Shown here: piece by piece, positions 6,432 through 6,685 of the stretch
How positions within the stretch are numbered: the stretch's first letter is position 1
Layout of the letters: each line of letters begins with the position of its first letter
Assembly: GCA_023487615.1 (NCBI GenBank)
Contig: JAMDBH010000124.1
Span: 1-6,685, forward strand
Origin: Gammaproteobacteria bacterium
GTDB lineage: Bacteria > Pseudomonadota > Gammaproteobacteria > SURF-13
Direction: 5' to 3'
DNA: 6,685 bases
The notes under the pieces: model-generated
What the model was told of the DNA's origin: nothing
The model's input: the letters and a program-made list of their open reading frames with translations, nothing else
The model's database searches: none
Program-made: the position numbers and the translations under genes

Positions 6432-6551
6432 CTAGGTTAACAGTCCTTCGATCACCGCGATTCGAGGCTCAGGATCACCAGCGCCGGGAACCGGCCAATC
6501 CGTGCATCAGCCGAGCAGCAGACCCATCAGCAAAATGGAGACGAACGTCAT
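6432..6551 (-). pseudogene. frameshifted relic of a membrane protein, probably a UreH/NicO-like nickel permease
   Basis: The ATG at 6551-6549 overlaps the hypB stop as ATGA and begins MTFVSILLMGLLLG, ended by TGA at 6509-6507. The reading then continues through other minus-strand frames: MHGLAGS (6507-6487), ALVILSLES (6484-6458), and VIEGLL (6455-6438) ending in a TAG. Each step moves the frame the same way, as expected from single-base losses. A further one-base correction after GLL would read YL. The joined pieces resemble the segment I remember in UreH-like or NicO-like transporters (GMMHGMAGSAAL, then hydrophobic residues and a GLxY motif), here apparently fused to the gene's own N-terminus by a large internal deletion. 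Such permeases often sit beside hydrogenase or urease maturation genes, which fits hypB next door. The family call is from memory; the decay is clear only if the family call holds. Confidence 0.45.
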
Positions 6552-6685
6552 ATCACAGCAGCCGCAAGCGCTCGCACTTGCTGCTGGTGCAGAGCGTCTT
6601 CCAGCCAGCCACACCAGTCTTCCATGCCTGCGCCGGTCGTTGCGGAAACGCGCAACGCCTGGATGTTTGGATTTACTTGCCGCGC
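6548..6685 (-). CDS. hypB: hydrogenase nickel incorporation GTPase HypB, C-terminal fragment
   Basis: Only the last 45 codons lie in the window; the gene runs off the right edge and ends with TGA at 6550-6548. HypB is a cytoplasmic SIMIBI-class GTPase that works with HypA to load nickel into the large subunit of [NiFe] hydrogenases. The visible end, A-R-Q-V-N-P-N-I followed by LRVSATTGAGMEDWCGWLED, matches the C-terminus I recall for HypB (REVNPEIE, then ISATSGEGMDQWLNWLE in E. coli). SATTGAGM is the G5-type loop that helps bind the guanine base. The P-loop, metal sites and any His-rich N-terminus lie outside. The fragment extends about 13 residues past the W-x-x-W-L-E motif. It appears intact as far as seen. 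The next reading frame started directly at its stop codon. Confidence 0.85.
   Translation of the reverse strand, partial: ARQVNPNIQALRVSATTGAGMEDWCGWLEDALHQQQVRALAAAVI

Overview
The window reads as a chromosomal segment from a gammaproteobacterium, moderately GC-rich. This rests on the protein families (YajQ, a DsbC-type isomerase, Der, lipoprotein MlaA, XseA, HypB) and on a small acidic protein of a type I associate with Gammaproteobacteria. I cannot name the genus. The HypB end at the right edge implies that the organism makes, or once made, a [NiFe] hydrogenase.

Layout, left to right. Bases 1-100 hold no gene I can assign. On the + strand, yajQ (101-583) and a dsbC-type gene (600-1322) lie 16 bases apart and probably form one transcript. 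They converge on a minus-strand gene for a very acidic 118-residue protein (1347-1703). That gene is divergent from der (1807-3198, +) across a 103-base promoter region. Between der and the convergent mlaA (3339-4103, -) lies a 140-base spacer with a long imperfect palindrome (3232-3301) that looks like a dispersed intergenic repeat. The right half is all minus strand. In transcription order it runs hypB (C-terminal 45 codons, 6548-6685), a decayed membrane-protein gene (about 6432-6551), xseA (5029-6387), an M23 peptidase gene overlapping xseA by 11 bases (4194-5039), and mlaA.

How the genes relate. Several products act in or on the envelope: a periplasmic disulfide isomerase, an outer-membrane lipoprotein that keeps phospholipids out of the outer leaflet, and an exported peptidoglycan endopeptidase or endopeptidase-like factor. 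Der (ribosome assembly) and XseA (single-strand DNA exonuclease) are housekeeping. HypB handles nickel and GTP in hydrogenase maturation.

The least ordinary stretch is the 160 bases between hypB and xseA. There the remains of what looks like a nickel-permease-like (UreH/NicO-type) gene can be followed through successive reading frames. It starts with an ATGA overlap on the hypB stop. I see no CRISPR array, insertion sequence, tRNA or rRNA, and no convincing new multi-gene system.
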